This document shows, in pieces, positions 1 to 8,587 of a DNA stretch of 64,000 nucleotides; positions within the stretch are counted from its first letter, which is position 1, and each line of letters begins with the position of its first letter. The notes under the pieces were generated by a model. The model saw only the letters and a program-made list of their open reading frames with translations, was not told where the DNA came from and did no database searches. Origin of the DNA: Actinomycetota bacterium (GTDB taxonomy: Bacteria > Actinomycetota > Acidimicrobiia > Acidimicrobiales > MedAcidi-G1); NCBI GenBank assembly GCA_014381745.1, contig JACNLA010000023.1, positions 57,070 through 121,069 on the forward strand, read 5' to 3'. A program made the translations under genes and the position numbers.

Positions 1-9
1 GGTCGGCGA

Positions 10-1584
10 TCAGTCGTAGGTCGCAGCCACCCGCCAAGAGCCTCCCTCCAGAACCAGGAGGCGGGCCAGGCCATCGTCGGACACCACCTGCAGGCTGACC
101 CTGCGGCTGTGGCGGAGCGGATCCCACCACCTCTCATCGACCGGCCAGGGGCCCGCCCATGAGATCACCCCGACCCCTGCACCGACCCCCTGACACACCC
201 GAGCCGGTTCCGCCGAAACCACCCCCCGTCCATCGACTGACACCGGGTGGCCGTCGGCATCCACGACCTCCACGACGGCTGGCTCCGGGTGCACAGCTGC
301 AGGAGCAGGCGATGGAAGCACCCCCGGCCATGGCGGACCGTCCGCAGGCGGTGACACTGGCCCGGCAGGCCCCTCCGGAAACGGAGCCAGGGTGAACTGC
401 CCGGCCGGATCCCGCCCACCCCTCCACTCGGGCACCCCCACCGACCCGGGGCCCAGCATCACGGCCACCCTGGACAGGGCCCGGCACGCCCGCTCATCGG
501 CCGCAGTGACCCCACCCCAAAACCCGGCCTGATGGCTTCCGGCATGCACCACCTCTTCGGGGGTCAGGTCCAGACGCACCAGACCCGAGGTGGGCCGAAC
601 CGAGGGTGGACCGTGCAACCATCCCTCGAGTTGCCAGCGGACCCGGTCGGCCATGGCCCCGGCCCCGATGGCCCCCTCGTCACGCCATCTGCGGACCAAC
701 CGCTCACCGTGCCCGGTCTCGGCCTCGACGACCACACAGGTACACGCCAGTCCCTGTCGGGCCAACTCATCGTGGAGTGACCCTGCCAGCGACCGGGCTG
801 CAAAGGCCACCTGCTCGATCCGGTCCACCGGTGGGTCCATGTCCATGCCGACGGCCATGTCTGGCGGCTGGGCCACCATGTGGAGTTGACGGCCGTCGAG
901 ACCTGAGGCCAGGAGTTGGGCAGCCACGCCCTCGGATCCGAATCGGGCCACCACGTCCTGCGCGGGCAGGGCGGCCAAAGCTCCCAGGGTTGTGAGACCC
1001 AGCCGTACCAGAACATCGGTCAGGCCGGGACGGCCCAACACCCCCACCGGGAGGGGCGCCAGGAAGGCCGGGGTTTCACCGTAAGGCACAACAACCATCT
1101 CCCCCGTTGCAGATCGTGATGCCAGACCGGCGGCAAACGGACCGTCGGCCACGCCTACACGGCAACCCGGATGGGCACCGCTCCCCAACGTGTCATCAAG
1201 GGCCATATTCACCGTGAGAGCGGTGCTGCCCACCAGCGCCTCCTCGCCACCGAAGAGTCGTACAGGACCCCGGACAGCAAAGGCACAGGTTCCCGGACGT
1301 TGCACCTCGACCCACGGGGTGATGTCAGACAGTGCCTCCACCACCGCCTCGAAACGACGGGCCTCGATCACCTCGTCGCGCTCGAGGACCACCGCTTCGG
1401 GGCAGCATGCCTGGGCACGACGCCGGCGCTGCCCCTCAGCCACCCCGACAGACCGGGCGGCGACCGAGGCCGCCACAACCCGACCAGAGATAAGGACCAT
1501 CGCAGGATCCGACGGAGCCACCCCCAGGGCGGTGAGAGGCCAGTCGGGGCACCTGACGACCAGGGTGCGAACCGGTTCTGTCAC
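10..1584 (-). CDS. imuB: ImuB, inactive Y-family DNA polymerase homologue
   Basis: A 524-residue Y-family polymerase-like protein. In the ImuA-ImuB-DnaE2 mutasome, ImuB is the adaptor that links the sliding clamp to the error-prone polymerase DnaE2. The N-terminus carries the CPDWP sequence typical of ImuB. Around residues 98-106, where active Y-family enzymes have a conserved SxDE, the sequence is GTCAFAVRG, so catalytic carboxylates are absent, as is usual for ImuB. The C-terminal third is Pro/Ala-rich and then becomes an ImuB-type tail. It overlaps imuA by 4 nt and is clearly co-transcribed with it. dnaE2 is not in the window; it could lie just beyond position 1. Confidence 0.93.
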   Translation of the reverse strand: MTEPVRTLVVRCPDWPLTALGVAPSDPAMVLISGRVVAASVAARSVGVAEGQRRRRAQACCPEAVVLERDEVIEARRFEAVVEALSDITPWVEVQRPGTCAFAVRGPVRLFGGEEALVGSTALTVNMALDDTLGSGAHPGCRVGVADGPFAAGLASRSATGEMVVVPYGETPAFLAPLPVGVLGRPGLTDVLVRLGLTTLGALAALPAQDVVARFGSEGVAAQLLASGLDGRQLHMVAQPPDMAVGMDMDPPVDRIEQVAFAARSLAGSLHDELARQGLACTCVVVEAETGHGERLVRRWRDEGAIGAGAMADRVRWQLEGWLHGPPSVRPTSGLVRLDLTPEEVVHAGSHQAGFWGGVTAADERACRALSRVAVMLGPGSVGVPEWRGGRDPAGQFTLAPFPEGPAGPVSPPADGPPWPGVLPSPAPAAVHPEPAVVEVVDADGHPVSVDGRGVVSAEPARVCQGVGAGVGVISWAGPWPVDERWWDPLRHSRRVSLQVVSDDGLARLLVLEGGSWRVAATYD

Positions 1585-2327
1585 CCGCTGCCCGGATGTT
1601 CAAAGGGGGCCGGGCTCCCATCGGGAGAGGGCAGCAGGATTTCCATGCGACGCTCCCGGGCTGCTGCTCGCCTGCCGTTGACCACCACCTCGGCCCGCCT
1701 CAACCACAACCGACCGTGACCGCTCCCATGGCCCTCCCACGAGCCACCGGCAACCGCCAGCGTCAGATCGAAGCGTTCCGGCCACGGCCCGCCACCGACC
1801 TGTACCAGCACCGACCCACGTTCACGGGAACGAGCCACCAGGCGCCTGACCGTGGAGGCACGCACCCGGTGACGCGGGGATACCAGGACCAGGTCCAAAG
1901 AGCCGATCAGGGTCCCGACCACATCACCCCAGAGAGCCGGTTCGGGTGCCGCCACGAGGGCCAGGCGTTCAAGAGCCACCCCGGCCTCAGATGCCGCCAT
2001 CAACCCCAGGTCGGGATCACCCACGACAGCGGCCCAGGAACCCACCGTGGTCGCCCCGGCCACCAGAGCCAGAGCCAGGGAGCGGGCGCCGGGACCGGAG
2101 ACCCCGACGCTGCTACCACGCCTCAGGCCATCGGGAAACAGGTCCGCCAGCACCGGGAGGACCGGCAGCGTGTGCTCAACCGCCAGAGCTGTCGGACGGG
2201 CATGTCGGGCAACCTCGACCAACGTGGGAACCGGGCGGAAGGTGGCCGCCGGCGGAGTCGGATGGTCCTCAGGAGGCAGGTCGTCGAACGGCTCAGGTTC
2301 GGCAAGGAGGGAGGAGGGCAGGACCAC
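1581..2327 (-). CDS. imuA: ImuA-like RecA-fold protein of the SOS mutasome
   Basis: A 248-residue protein directly upstream of imuB. Family knowledge: ImuA or ImuA' is a RecA/SulA-like partner of ImuB needed for damage-induced mutagenesis. The sequence has a degenerate RecA-type core (residues about 55-150) without a clean Walker A lysine: the site reads GVSGPGARSLALAL. GTG at 2325-2327 is chosen because a TTGTAT-N17-GATACT promoter ends 5 nt upstream, which implies a leaderless transcript. A perfect LexA palindrome lies across that promoter, so the pair should be induced by DNA damage. Confidence 0.85.
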   Translation of the reverse strand: MVLPSSLLAEPEPFDDLPPEDHPTPPAATFRPVPTLVEVARHARPTALAVEHTLPVLPVLADLFPDGLRRGSSVGVSGPGARSLALALVAGATTVGSWAAVVGDPDLGLMAASEAGVALERLALVAAPEPALWGDVVGTLIGSLDLVLVSPRHRVRASTVRRLVARSRERGSVLVQVGGGPWPERFDLTLAVAGGSWEGHGSGHGRLWLRRAEVVVNGRRAAARERRMEILLPSPDGSPAPFEHPGSG

Positions 2328-2332
2328 ACCCC

Positions 2333-2361
2333 AGTATCGAACATATGTTCGATATATACAA
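2333..2361 (-). promoter_or_regulatory. imuA-imuB promoter
   Basis: On the minus strand TTGTAT (2361-2356) and GATACT (2338-2333) are separated by 17 bp. The predicted start of transcription falls on or next to the GTG of imuA at 2327, so the mRNA would be leaderless. Confidence 0.65.
2335..2354. promoter_or_regulatory. LexA (SOS) operator
   Basis: A perfect 20-bp palindrome, TATCGAACATATGTTCGATA. Its core CGAAC-N4-GTTCG matches the LexA/DinR box of Gram-positive bacteria and actinobacteria. It overlaps the -10 element and the spacer of the imuA promoter, a position suited to repression by steric block. Confidence 0.93.
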
Positions 2362-2385
2362 ATGCATATGCCGGGAACCTGCTCC

Positions 2386-3684
2386 TCAGCCTGCTATCAA
2401 AAACAGCGCTAAGACCGTGTAGGCGACCATCGCCCCCAACATCGGATACTGGCTGCGCAGGGCAACCACCGGCTTCCACTCCTCGACCGCACGATCATGG
2501 GACACAAGCACAGCAACCATGTGACCGACCACAATCGAACCCAACTGCACCCACCCCACAGCCGTGGTCGAGATGAGGGTCCAGTTGATGGCGTGGTCCA
2601 CGGTTCCAAACAGGTTCCAGCCCCTGCCCAGCGGGTCTGAGACCAGCGCAATGAATGCCTGCCCCTCAAGGAACAGCAGGGAGAAGTAGTGGGCCAGGTC
2701 GTAGCCGACAAGGATCGGCACGAGCGAGATTCCGAACCTGACAGCAAAGTCCGGATCGCCCGTAATGCGCCCACCTGCCCTACATGCCAGGTGGTAGACA
2801 AAACCCACCAGCACCACAATCCAGATGAGGCCAACCGTGCTCACCGCAGTCGCCTCCCAGCCGGCCCTACCCGCCATGAGATCACTCCAGGCGCTGGTCC
2901 GCGAGATCCCATCAAAGGCAGTGCCACCCAACGCCGCCAGGAGCACCGACAACAACGCAGGCGAAGAGGCGAGTTCGGCCACGCCGACAAGCGGTGATCT
3001 CACGAGTAGCCCGCCTGATCCATCCCTCCGGAAGGGAGAAAGCGAGGCAATGGCGTCAAAGAGAACCCCGAAACCCTCGGCCTTGCGTGCCTCCTCCCAA
3101 CCCCACCGGCGAGATATCGCCATCAGGCCCACCGTGTAGGCCAGCCCCAGCCAACCAATGACCCGGGGGCTGGCACCATCGTGAAAAGCCAACTCCAGCC
3201 AGTGGAAGATGCTTATCGGTACAAGCGCGGCCCACCCCGAGGTAAGCCAACCCGGCGCTTCCCCGCCGGGAGAGCCACTAGCTATCCGACCCAGCGTCTC
3301 CCAGGGGCTGACCGCCCTCCATACCGGCCCCGCCAGCACCGAGGCAACCGGAACCCCCACCCAGAAGATGATGTAGACCGAAACCGGGGAGATGTTCCTG
3401 GCCGTGTCCGCGGCACCAACCATGCCGGCTGCCAGCACCACGAGGAACACGAGCAGAACCACAACCCTCAACACCTTCGCCAAGAAGTGGGCGATGCCCA
3501 CAACCGAAGGCGCCATCCGGCGTCCTGCAGACATGCCCCTCAACCGGGGATGGTGCCAGAGCAAGCCCAGGGCGGCGAAGGAGAGCACCAGGGCCACAGC
3601 GGCACCTCCCGCAGCCTGCCACTCGGGAATGGGCAGGTCGCTTCTACCGCCGACACCGTGGGCCAGCACCGCAGGCATCATCAC
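2386..3684 (-). CDS. polytopic membrane protein, possibly copper-linked
   Basis: A 432-residue integral membrane protein with about ten hydrophobic segments spread over its whole length. It starts with a short region containing the sequence HGVGGRSDLPIPEW before the first membrane segment. I do not recognise a characterised family with confidence. It overlaps the upstream lipoprotein gene by 4 nt, and that lipoprotein has a His/Met/Asp-rich metal-binding stretch. Transport or insertion of copper (for example for an oxidase or nitrous oxide reductase) is therefore a reasonable guess, but only from context. Several His residues lie near predicted membrane edges, as in LAHGVGG, LWHHPRL and YDLAHYF. 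Confidence 0.75.
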   Translation of the reverse strand: MMMPAVLAHGVGGRSDLPIPEWQAAGGAAVALVLSFAALGLLWHHPRLRGMSAGRRMAPSVVGIAHFLAKVLRVVVLLVFLVVLAAGMVGAADTARNISPVSVYIIFWVGVPVASVLAGPVWRAVSPWETLGRIASGSPGGEAPGWLTSGWAALVPISIFHWLELAFHDGASPRVIGWLGLAYTVGLMAISRRWGWEEARKAEGFGVLFDAIASLSPFRRDGSGGLLVRSPLVGVAELASSPALLSVLLAALGGTAFDGISRTSAWSDLMAGRAGWEATAVSTVGLIWIVVLVGFVYHLACRAGGRITGDPDFAVRFGISLVPILVGYDLAHYFSLLFLEGQAFIALVSDPLGRGWNLFGTVDHAINWTLISTTAVGWVQLGSIVVGHMVAVLVSHDRAVEEWKPVVALRSQYPMLGAMVAYTVLALFLIAG

Positions 3685-4511
3685 GAGACTGCGAGTTCAA
3701 AGATTTTGAATCCAGCTTCGTGTAGTTCAGCCTCAAAAACACCGGGGATGTCTACTTCAACGAGCAGGACTGCCGGCATTCCCCCATGTACCGGCACCTT
3801 CAGGTCGTATACGTGCAGGTGGACGTTGTCGACGACGTCGGTCGTCACGGTGACCTCGACAAGATCGCCGACGGAGGCCTCGAACCGTTGGATGCCGCCG
3901 ACGATTACTCCACCCTCCAACTCCACCTCGAATCGGACATCGGGTTCCAGCGCCGGTTCACCACCGGTGACCTCCACCACAGCCATTGCGCTGATGGCGC
4001 TGCCGTTCGCGTAGTAGTCCCTGTGGTCATTTGAGGAAAGGGTGACCATGACGGTGTGGCGACCATCGGTCAGACCGGTGACGTGATAGGTGGTCTCGGC
4101 AATCATTGCCACCGACGAGCCATCGACCGCCACATGTACGTGCCCCTGCCCCTGACGATGCCCGACAGGTGGGTCAACAGCCACCAGTTCGAGGTCGCTG
4201 ACTCCGATTTCCAGCATCACCCCACCAGAACCATCGGGCTCGGCAGCGACCGACACCCCTGGCAGGGATGAAATACCGGTCAGGTCAACGGGCTGACCAT
4301 GTTCGTGGTCAGCACTGTCAACCATGTCATGGTCACCATGGTCAGCCATCTCGTGTTCACCATGGTCAGCCATGTCGACGGTCACGGGCGCTCCGGTAGT
4401 AGCCGTTACCGGCCCGAGCTGACCCTCTTCTACTTCGGTGATATCAGACCCACATGCGGTCAGAACTGTGGCGAGCGCCAGCAGCATGACGGCCTTAATG
4501 CGCGGCTTCAT
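3681..4511 (-). CDS. His/Met/Asp-rich lipoprotein, putative copper-binding
   Basis: A 276-residue secreted lipoprotein. The signal peptide ends in a lipobox with LTAC (Cys20). Residues 47-72 form a metal-binding-type stretch built from repeats of the form MADHGEHE and MADHGDHD, rich in His, Met and Asp, which suits copper. The rest is predicted beta-rich, and the C-terminal 100 residues resemble a cupredoxin-like beta sandwich (inference from pattern only). A strong Shine-Dalgarno AGGAGG sits 5 nt before the ATG. It overlaps the downstream membrane protein gene by 4 nt and lies 38 nt from the upstream membrane protein gene, so the three are likely one operon. Confidence 0.8.
   Translation of the reverse strand: MKPRIKAVMLLALATVLTACGSDITEVEEGQLGPVTATTGAPVTVDMADHGEHEMADHGDHDMVDSADHEHGQPVDLTGISSLPGVSVAAEPDGSGGVMLEIGVSDLELVAVDPPVGHRQGQGHVHVAVDGSSVAMIAETTYHVTGLTDGRHTVMVTLSSNDHRDYYANGSAISAMAVVEVTGGEPALEPDVRFEVELEGGVIVGGIQRFEASVGDLVEVTVTTDVVDNVHLHVYDLKVPVHGGMPAVLLVEVDIPGVFEAELHEAGFKIFELAVS
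4333..4373. repeat. two 17-bp direct repeats encoding the His/Met-rich stretch
   Basis: The 17-mer TCACCATGGTCAGCCAT occurs at 4333-4349 and 4357-4373 (24-bp period) inside the lipoprotein gene. It encodes the repeated MADHGE/D units. A degraded third copy lies just before it. This looks like internal duplication of a metal-binding motif. Confidence 0.8.
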
Positions 4512-4549
4512 TGCGTCCTCCTCTTGTCGGTTGTTGTCTGGAACTTGCG

Positions 4550-5101
4550 TCAGACGACAACCGGAGGACCGCGACGCCCAACCGAGAGAACGACCGGTCG
4601 TACGGCAACCACGGCCAGAGCCGGCATTCTGGGTTTCGGTGTGGATTCTGTTTCACTCCATCCGGGAAGCAACACCAACCCAATCAGAACCGAACCGGCC
4701 TTTACCAACCCGATCAGCAGTGCCGCCACCGGGATCTGGAGAACCAAGCCCAGAAGAATCGCTGGCTCCCCCAGCAGTTCCACCAAGCTGGCACTTCCGA
4801 CCAGAGCCTCGATGGCCTCCTGAAAGCAAAACACCAGAACCTGAAGAGTTGCCAACCTGAGAACACCGGGATTCGTATCGGAACCTGCTGCACGTACTCC
4901 GATAACTGCCAACCAGACCAGAACGAGCACACCTGCAAGACCGACCAGTGGACCGGCCACGGGAAGGTAGTCGTGTGACTTACCGACATCCAGCGTGATG
5001 GCGCCGGGATGGGCCCACAGGTAGGCGAGCGAGTGAACTAGCAGTGCCCCCGGTACTGCCAACAGAACTGTCGCCAGTCGACGGCGTGCAATCACGGCCA
5101 T
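4550..5101 (-). CDS. small polytopic membrane protein of the putative copper operon
   Basis: A hydrophobic protein of about 183 residues with four to five membrane segments and a basic C-terminal tail. No known family is recognised. Two starts are possible. The ATG at 5101 gives a normal N-terminus (MAVIARRRLATV) directly before the first membrane helix. An ATG at 5152 would overlap the end of the spoU gene by 11 nt. I prefer 5101, without a clear ribosome binding site for either. It is followed after 38 nt by the His-rich lipoprotein gene, and may be the first gene of that three-gene unit or the tail of the spoU transcript. Confidence 0.6.
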   Translation of the reverse strand: MAVIARRRLATVLLAVPGALLVHSLAYLWAHPGAITLDVGKSHDYLPVAGPLVGLAGVLVLVWLAVIGVRAAGSDTNPGVLRLATLQVLVFCFQEAIEALVGSASLVELLGEPAILLGLVLQIPVAALLIGLVKAGSVLIGLVLLPGWSETESTPKPRMPALAVVAVRPVVLSVGRRGPPVVV

Positions 5102-5141
5102 CAAGATACCGACCGTCGTCGCCGGCCTGCAGGGACCAAGG

Positions 5142-5741
5142 TCATATCGCATGCCGTCTGATCCAGGCGTGCATGGCTATCCCGGATGCGACACCGGCGT
5201 TGATGGACCGGGTCGATCCGAACTGTGAGATGGAGCACACCATCGACGCTGCACCGCGCGCCGCATCGGAGAGACCGGGTCCCTCCTGGCCGAAAAGCAG
5301 CACACACCTCTCAGGCAGGTCCACCCCCTCAATCGGAACCGAATCGGGGAGGTTGTCGATGCCGATAAGCGGCAGGTCCTCCCCCGCCGCCCACGACAAC
5401 AGGTCTCCTATATCCAGGTGATGGAACACGTGCTGGTAGCGGTCGGTGACCATCGCCCCGCGACGGTTCCAGCGACGACGGCCGACTATGTGAACCCCCG
5501 AAGCCAGGAATGCGTTGGCGTTGCGCACAACCGTCCCGATGTTCAGGTCGTGTTCCCAGTTCTCGATCGCCACGTGGAACGGGTGCCTGCTCAGGTCCAG
5601 GTCGGCCACGATGGCCTCGACGGTCCAGTAGCGGTACCTGTCCACGACGTTCCTGCGATCGCCGCCGGCAAGGAGTTCAGGGTCAAGGCGGTCGTCGTCG
5701 GGCCACGGTTCGGGATGCGGGCCGACACCGACCTCGTCCAT
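5142..5741 (-). CDS. SpoU/TrmH-family RNA 2'-O-methyltransferase
   Basis: A 199-residue SPOUT methyltransferase. It would transfer a methyl group from S-adenosylmethionine to a ribose 2'-OH in tRNA or rRNA. All three SpoU motifs are visible: NIGTVVRNANAF (motif 1, with the catalytic Arg), LLFGQEGPGLS (motif 2) and SQFGSTRSINAGVASGIAM (motif 3, part of the trefoil knot). The usual Asn in motif 3 is kept. The ATG at 5741 is chosen because GGAG lies 7 nt upstream and it leaves a 19-nt gap to the preceding gene; a start 30 nt further upstream would run into that gene. The exact RNA target cannot be told from sequence. Confidence 0.9.
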   Translation of the reverse strand: MDEVGVGPHPEPWPDDDRLDPELLAGGDRRNVVDRYRYWTVEAIVADLDLSRHPFHVAIENWEHDLNIGTVVRNANAFLASGVHIVGRRRWNRRGAMVTDRYQHVFHHLDIGDLLSWAAGEDLPLIGIDNLPDSVPIEGVDLPERCVLLFGQEGPGLSDAARGAASMVCSISQFGSTRSINAGVASGIAMHAWIRRHAI

Positions 5742-5760
5742 TGGGCCTCTCCGAAATTCC

Positions 5761-6993
5761 CTAGTCGGCAATCGCCTGGTTGACCAGGGTCCGCAGGTCC
5801 CAGCGCAGGGAAATGTGGGTGCCCGAGGGAACCAACTGGGTCAGAAACACTGCGCTGATCTCCTCGACCGGGTCCACCCAGAAGGCGGTGCTGGCCAGGC
5901 CACCCCAGGAACACTCACCCTCGGTGGCATGGACGCGCCCTGCAGCCGCATCGTCGACCACGGCAAAACCCAGGCCGAAGCCAACGCCGTCGAAGAACCC
6001 CTCGTGGTAGAGCGGGTCACCGTATGCCGTGAGGTCGACACCCCCGGGCAGGTGGTTTCGCATCATCAGGTCGAGCGTGCGTGGCCCGATGATCCGACCA
6101 CCGTCTGACATGCCGCCGGCCAGGAGCATCTGACAGAACCGGTGGTAGTCGGCCATTGACGAGACGAGGCCACCGCCACCGCTGCTCCAACCCGGCGACC
6201 GGAATGCGCTGGTGGCCGGCGCATCCATCAGATCAGGTACCAGGGTCCCGGGAGCCGGCGTGTAGCAGGCAGCGAAACGACCGACATCCTCGTCGGCAAC
6301 ACCGAACGATGTATCCGGCATTCCCACCGGGTCCAGGATGTGTCGTTGCAGATAATCGGCGAAAGACATGCCCGACACGACCTCGACGACCCGGCCCAGC
6401 ACGTCGGTTGCCATCGAATAGGACCAGCGCGAACCCGGCTGGTTGCGCAGCGGCAGGCCGGCCAGGGCTTCGATCACCGTCTCGAGGCCGCCTGAGAAAT
6501 TCAGGACATCAAGACCCGAGTTGCGGTAGATCTCATCCACCGGATGCTGTTGGAGGAACGAGTAGGTGAGCCCCGCTGTGTGGGTCAACAGGTGGGCGAT
6601 GGTTATCGGCCGATCGGCCGGAACGGTCTCAGGATCGTCGGCCGTACCCCCGACGAAGACCTCCATGTCGGTGAACGAAGGTATGAACCTGGACAGCGGG
6701 TCCCTGAGGCGCAGCTGCCCTGCCTCGGCCAACTGCATGACGGCAACCGAGGTGATCGGCTTGGTCATGGAGTAGAAGCGCCAGAGGGTGTCATCGGCCA
6801 CCGGGATGCCGGCCTCCCGGTCCGCGAATCCTGCTGTTGCCCGCAGGGCGACCTTTCCGCGCCGTGCCACGAGCACGTCGGTACCGACCATGAGGGCATC
6901 GTCAACGAAGCGTCGTGCGAACGCCGCCACCCTGTCGAGTCGATCCGGATCAAAGCCGAGCTGAGCTGGCGGGGTGACTGTGATCCGGGTCAT
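5761..6993 (-). CDS. serine hydrolase, class C beta-lactamase fold
   Basis: A 410-residue member of the beta-lactamase/penicillin-binding (AmpC-like, Pfam Beta-lactamase) superfamily. It has the catalytic SxxK tetrad as SMTK (Ser75, Lys78) and a second motif YSM (Tyr192) in place of the classical YxN, as in family VIII esterases and D-aminopeptidase-like enzymes. The C-terminal region shows EGECSWGG in the place of the KTG-type motif. No signal peptide is visible, so it is probably cytoplasmic and an esterase or peptidase rather than an antibiotic-resistance enzyme. AGAGGGG precedes the ATG by 6 nt. Substrate unknown. Confidence 0.9.
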   Translation of the reverse strand: MTRITVTPPAQLGFDPDRLDRVAAFARRFVDDALMVGTDVLVARRGKVALRATAGFADREAGIPVADDTLWRFYSMTKPITSVAVMQLAEAGQLRLRDPLSRFIPSFTDMEVFVGGTADDPETVPADRPITIAHLLTHTAGLTYSFLQQHPVDEIYRNSGLDVLNFSGGLETVIEALAGLPLRNQPGSRWSYSMATDVLGRVVEVVSGMSFADYLQRHILDPVGMPDTSFGVADEDVGRFAACYTPAPGTLVPDLMDAPATSAFRSPGWSSGGGGLVSSMADYHRFCQMLLAGGMSDGGRIIGPRTLDLMMRNHLPGGVDLTAYGDPLYHEGFFDGVGFGLGFAVVDDAAAGRVHATEGECSWGGLASTAFWVDPVEEISAVFLTQLVPSGTHISLRWDLRTLVNQAIAD

Positions 6994-7042
6994 GGGTTAC
7001 CCCTCTGGCTGTGTGGCCGTGGCGGCGAAACGATCGGCTGGG

Positions 7043-7384
7043 TCAGCCGACGCCGCCGGTCAGCTCCTCGTCGCTCGGCACCTCTACGCCCTCGACGTAG
7101 TAGGTGTAGAGGCTGGCGATCACGTCTGCGATCCCGCCGGCATCCGAGCCACCGGACGAATCGTCCAGCTCGACCGTAACGACGTTTGAGTTCATGTGGA
7201 GACGGGCGATCCCGCCCCGCTCGAACAGGCGCCGGGCCAGCTCGTGCGCAGGCTCATCACCGGAAATCTCCTGACCAGCCGCAAAGCGCTCGTGGCCCAT
7301 TCCGGTAAGGCTGCGGTTGATCTCGAACCTCACCACCCCTGTCCGGGATGAGGGCTTCTCGACGACGGTAATCGGCTGTCCCAT
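7043..7384 (-). CDS. Nfu N-terminal-like small protein
   Basis: A 113-residue protein with the pattern of the Nfu/NifU-like N-terminal scaffold domain (Nfu_N). It has a central ALARRLFERGGIARLHMNS segment that matches the LF-(I)-GV-x-V-F/H-x-(N) pattern, then NVVTVE. There is no CxxC iron-sulfur-binding domain, so this is the N-domain alone. Such stand-alone proteins are common and of unknown role. It is followed by the serine hydrolase after 49 nt. It probably shares a transcript with rnhB and the small membrane protein upstream. Confidence 0.7.
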   Translation of the reverse strand: MGQPITVVEKPSSRTGVVRFEINRSLTGMGHERFAAGQEISGDEPAHELARRLFERGGIARLHMNSNVVTVELDDSSGGSDAGGIADVIASLYTYYVEGVEVPSDEELTGGVG

Positions 7385-7396
7385 AGCGGCGACAGG

Positions 7397-7813
7397 CTAG
7401 CGGTCGTCGGCCATGCGACCGTTGTCCGCAACGACAGAGTGGCTGAAATCCTGGTCAAGCCTGTACAGCGGCACCGCTATCGCAATTGACACCAGCGCCA
7501 GGATCGAGTGAACCGCCTTGAACGCAGCGTCATGGTCGGCGAACAGAATCCCTGTACCGCGCACCACCCAGAAGGTGATCGTCCAGATGCAAAACACCGC
7601 AATCAGGCGTGTCGAACCGATGCTGCGCCAGCGGCCTCCAAGAGTCGACACCGATAGTGCAGCGAAGCCCAGGAACACGGCAGCCAGAAAGATCCGCCAG
7701 ATCCGACCAGATGATGTGAGCCCGTCATCGCCGATGAGGTTCCTGACCCTGCCGATCCACACGAAGGCCGTCCATGCGACAAGCACCCAGAGAAGACCCC
7801 TCACCTTCCTCAC
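7397..7813 (-). CDS. small membrane protein of unknown function
   Basis: A protein of about 138 residues with four hydrophobic segments (GLLWVLVAWTAFVWIG near the start, then IFLAAVFLGFAALSV, a segment with VFCIWTITFWVV, and SILALVSIAIAVPLY). No family is recognised. The longer open frame runs antisense through rnhB and is not credible. The GTG at 7813 gives a normal start just before the first helix; an in-frame CTG at 7852 is an alternative. The gene lies between rnhB and the Nfu_N-like gene, all on the same strand with short gaps. Confidence 0.55.
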   Translation of the reverse strand: MRKVRGLLWVLVAWTAFVWIGRVRNLIGDDGLTSSGRIWRIFLAAVFLGFAALSVSTLGGRWRSIGSTRLIAVFCIWTITFWVVRGTGILFADHDAAFKAVHSILALVSIAIAVPLYRLDQDFSHSVVADNGRMADDR

Positions 7814-7871
7814 GGCAGGAGACGTTAGCCACGCCAAGGCCGAATCAAACAGGAGAAGAACATTGGTGCCG

Positions 7872-8570
7872 TCAGTCGAAGAGCTGTGGGTGGGTTCCGA
7901 CAGGTCGGCGACGGGGTGCGCCCAGAGCCGGGAGACCGTCCATGAACGACCACGACCGGCGATGGTAGGTCGTTGCGCCACGCACCATGAGTGCCGATCG
8001 GTGGGTCGGATTCGGGTAACCCTTCCCCTCAGCGAACCCGTAGCCGGGGAACAGGCCATCGGCCTCACGCATAATCCGGTCCCTCGTCACCTTGGCCACA
8101 ACCGACGCTGCGGCGATCGAAAGGCAGGTCGCGTCTCCGCCGACAATGGTTCGGGCGATCCCACCACCCACGAAGTCCCACCGGCCATCCAGCAGCACGA
8201 TGTCGGGCGAAACGCCCAGACAGTCGAGTGCCCGAGCGGCCGCCAGCCGCTGTGCATCAGACATCCCGAGTGCATCGCACTCGTCGTTTGAGGCGTGGCC
8301 TACAGCCCAGTCCTCAGCCCAACCGATGATGCGGCCGTAGAGGGCCTCTCTCTCGGACTCGTTGAGCATCTTCGAGTCGCGCACACCCATGATCCGACGG
8401 TTCCGGTTCGATACGACCGCACCCACGGTGAGCGGACCGGCCCAGGCCCCCTTGCCGACCTCATCCATGCCGACGACGACCTCGTGGCCCTCGGCCCAAC
8501 AGGATCGCTCCAACGCCTGGCCCGGCGCCCTGCCCCTGAGGGCAGCCCGCATCCGTTTACGCCGGGCCAT
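7872..8570 (-). CDS. rnhB: ribonuclease HII
   Basis: A 232-residue RNase HII, which removes RNA from RNA-DNA hybrids and single misincorporated ribonucleotides. The active-site strand is GMDEVGKGAWAGPL (Asp36, Glu37), a variant of the usual GxDEAGRG. RDSKML follows at residues 64-69, and the third Asp lies in IVLLDGRWDF. The C-terminal half has the family's AAASVVAKVTRDR block. There is an AGGA ribosome binding site before the ATG. It starts 17 nt after gpsA ends on the same strand, and the two are probably co-transcribed. Confidence 0.96.
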   Translation of the reverse strand: MARRKRMRAALRGRAPGQALERSCWAEGHEVVVGMDEVGKGAWAGPLTVGAVVSNRNRRIMGVRDSKMLNESEREALYGRIIGWAEDWAVGHASNDECDALGMSDAQRLAAARALDCLGVSPDIVLLDGRWDFVGGGIARTIVGGDATCLSIAAASVVAKVTRDRIMREADGLFPGYGFAEGKGYPNPTHRSALMVRGATTYHRRSWSFMDGLPALGAPRRRPVGTHPQLFD

Positions 8571-8587
8571 GGATTCCTACTGGCTCC

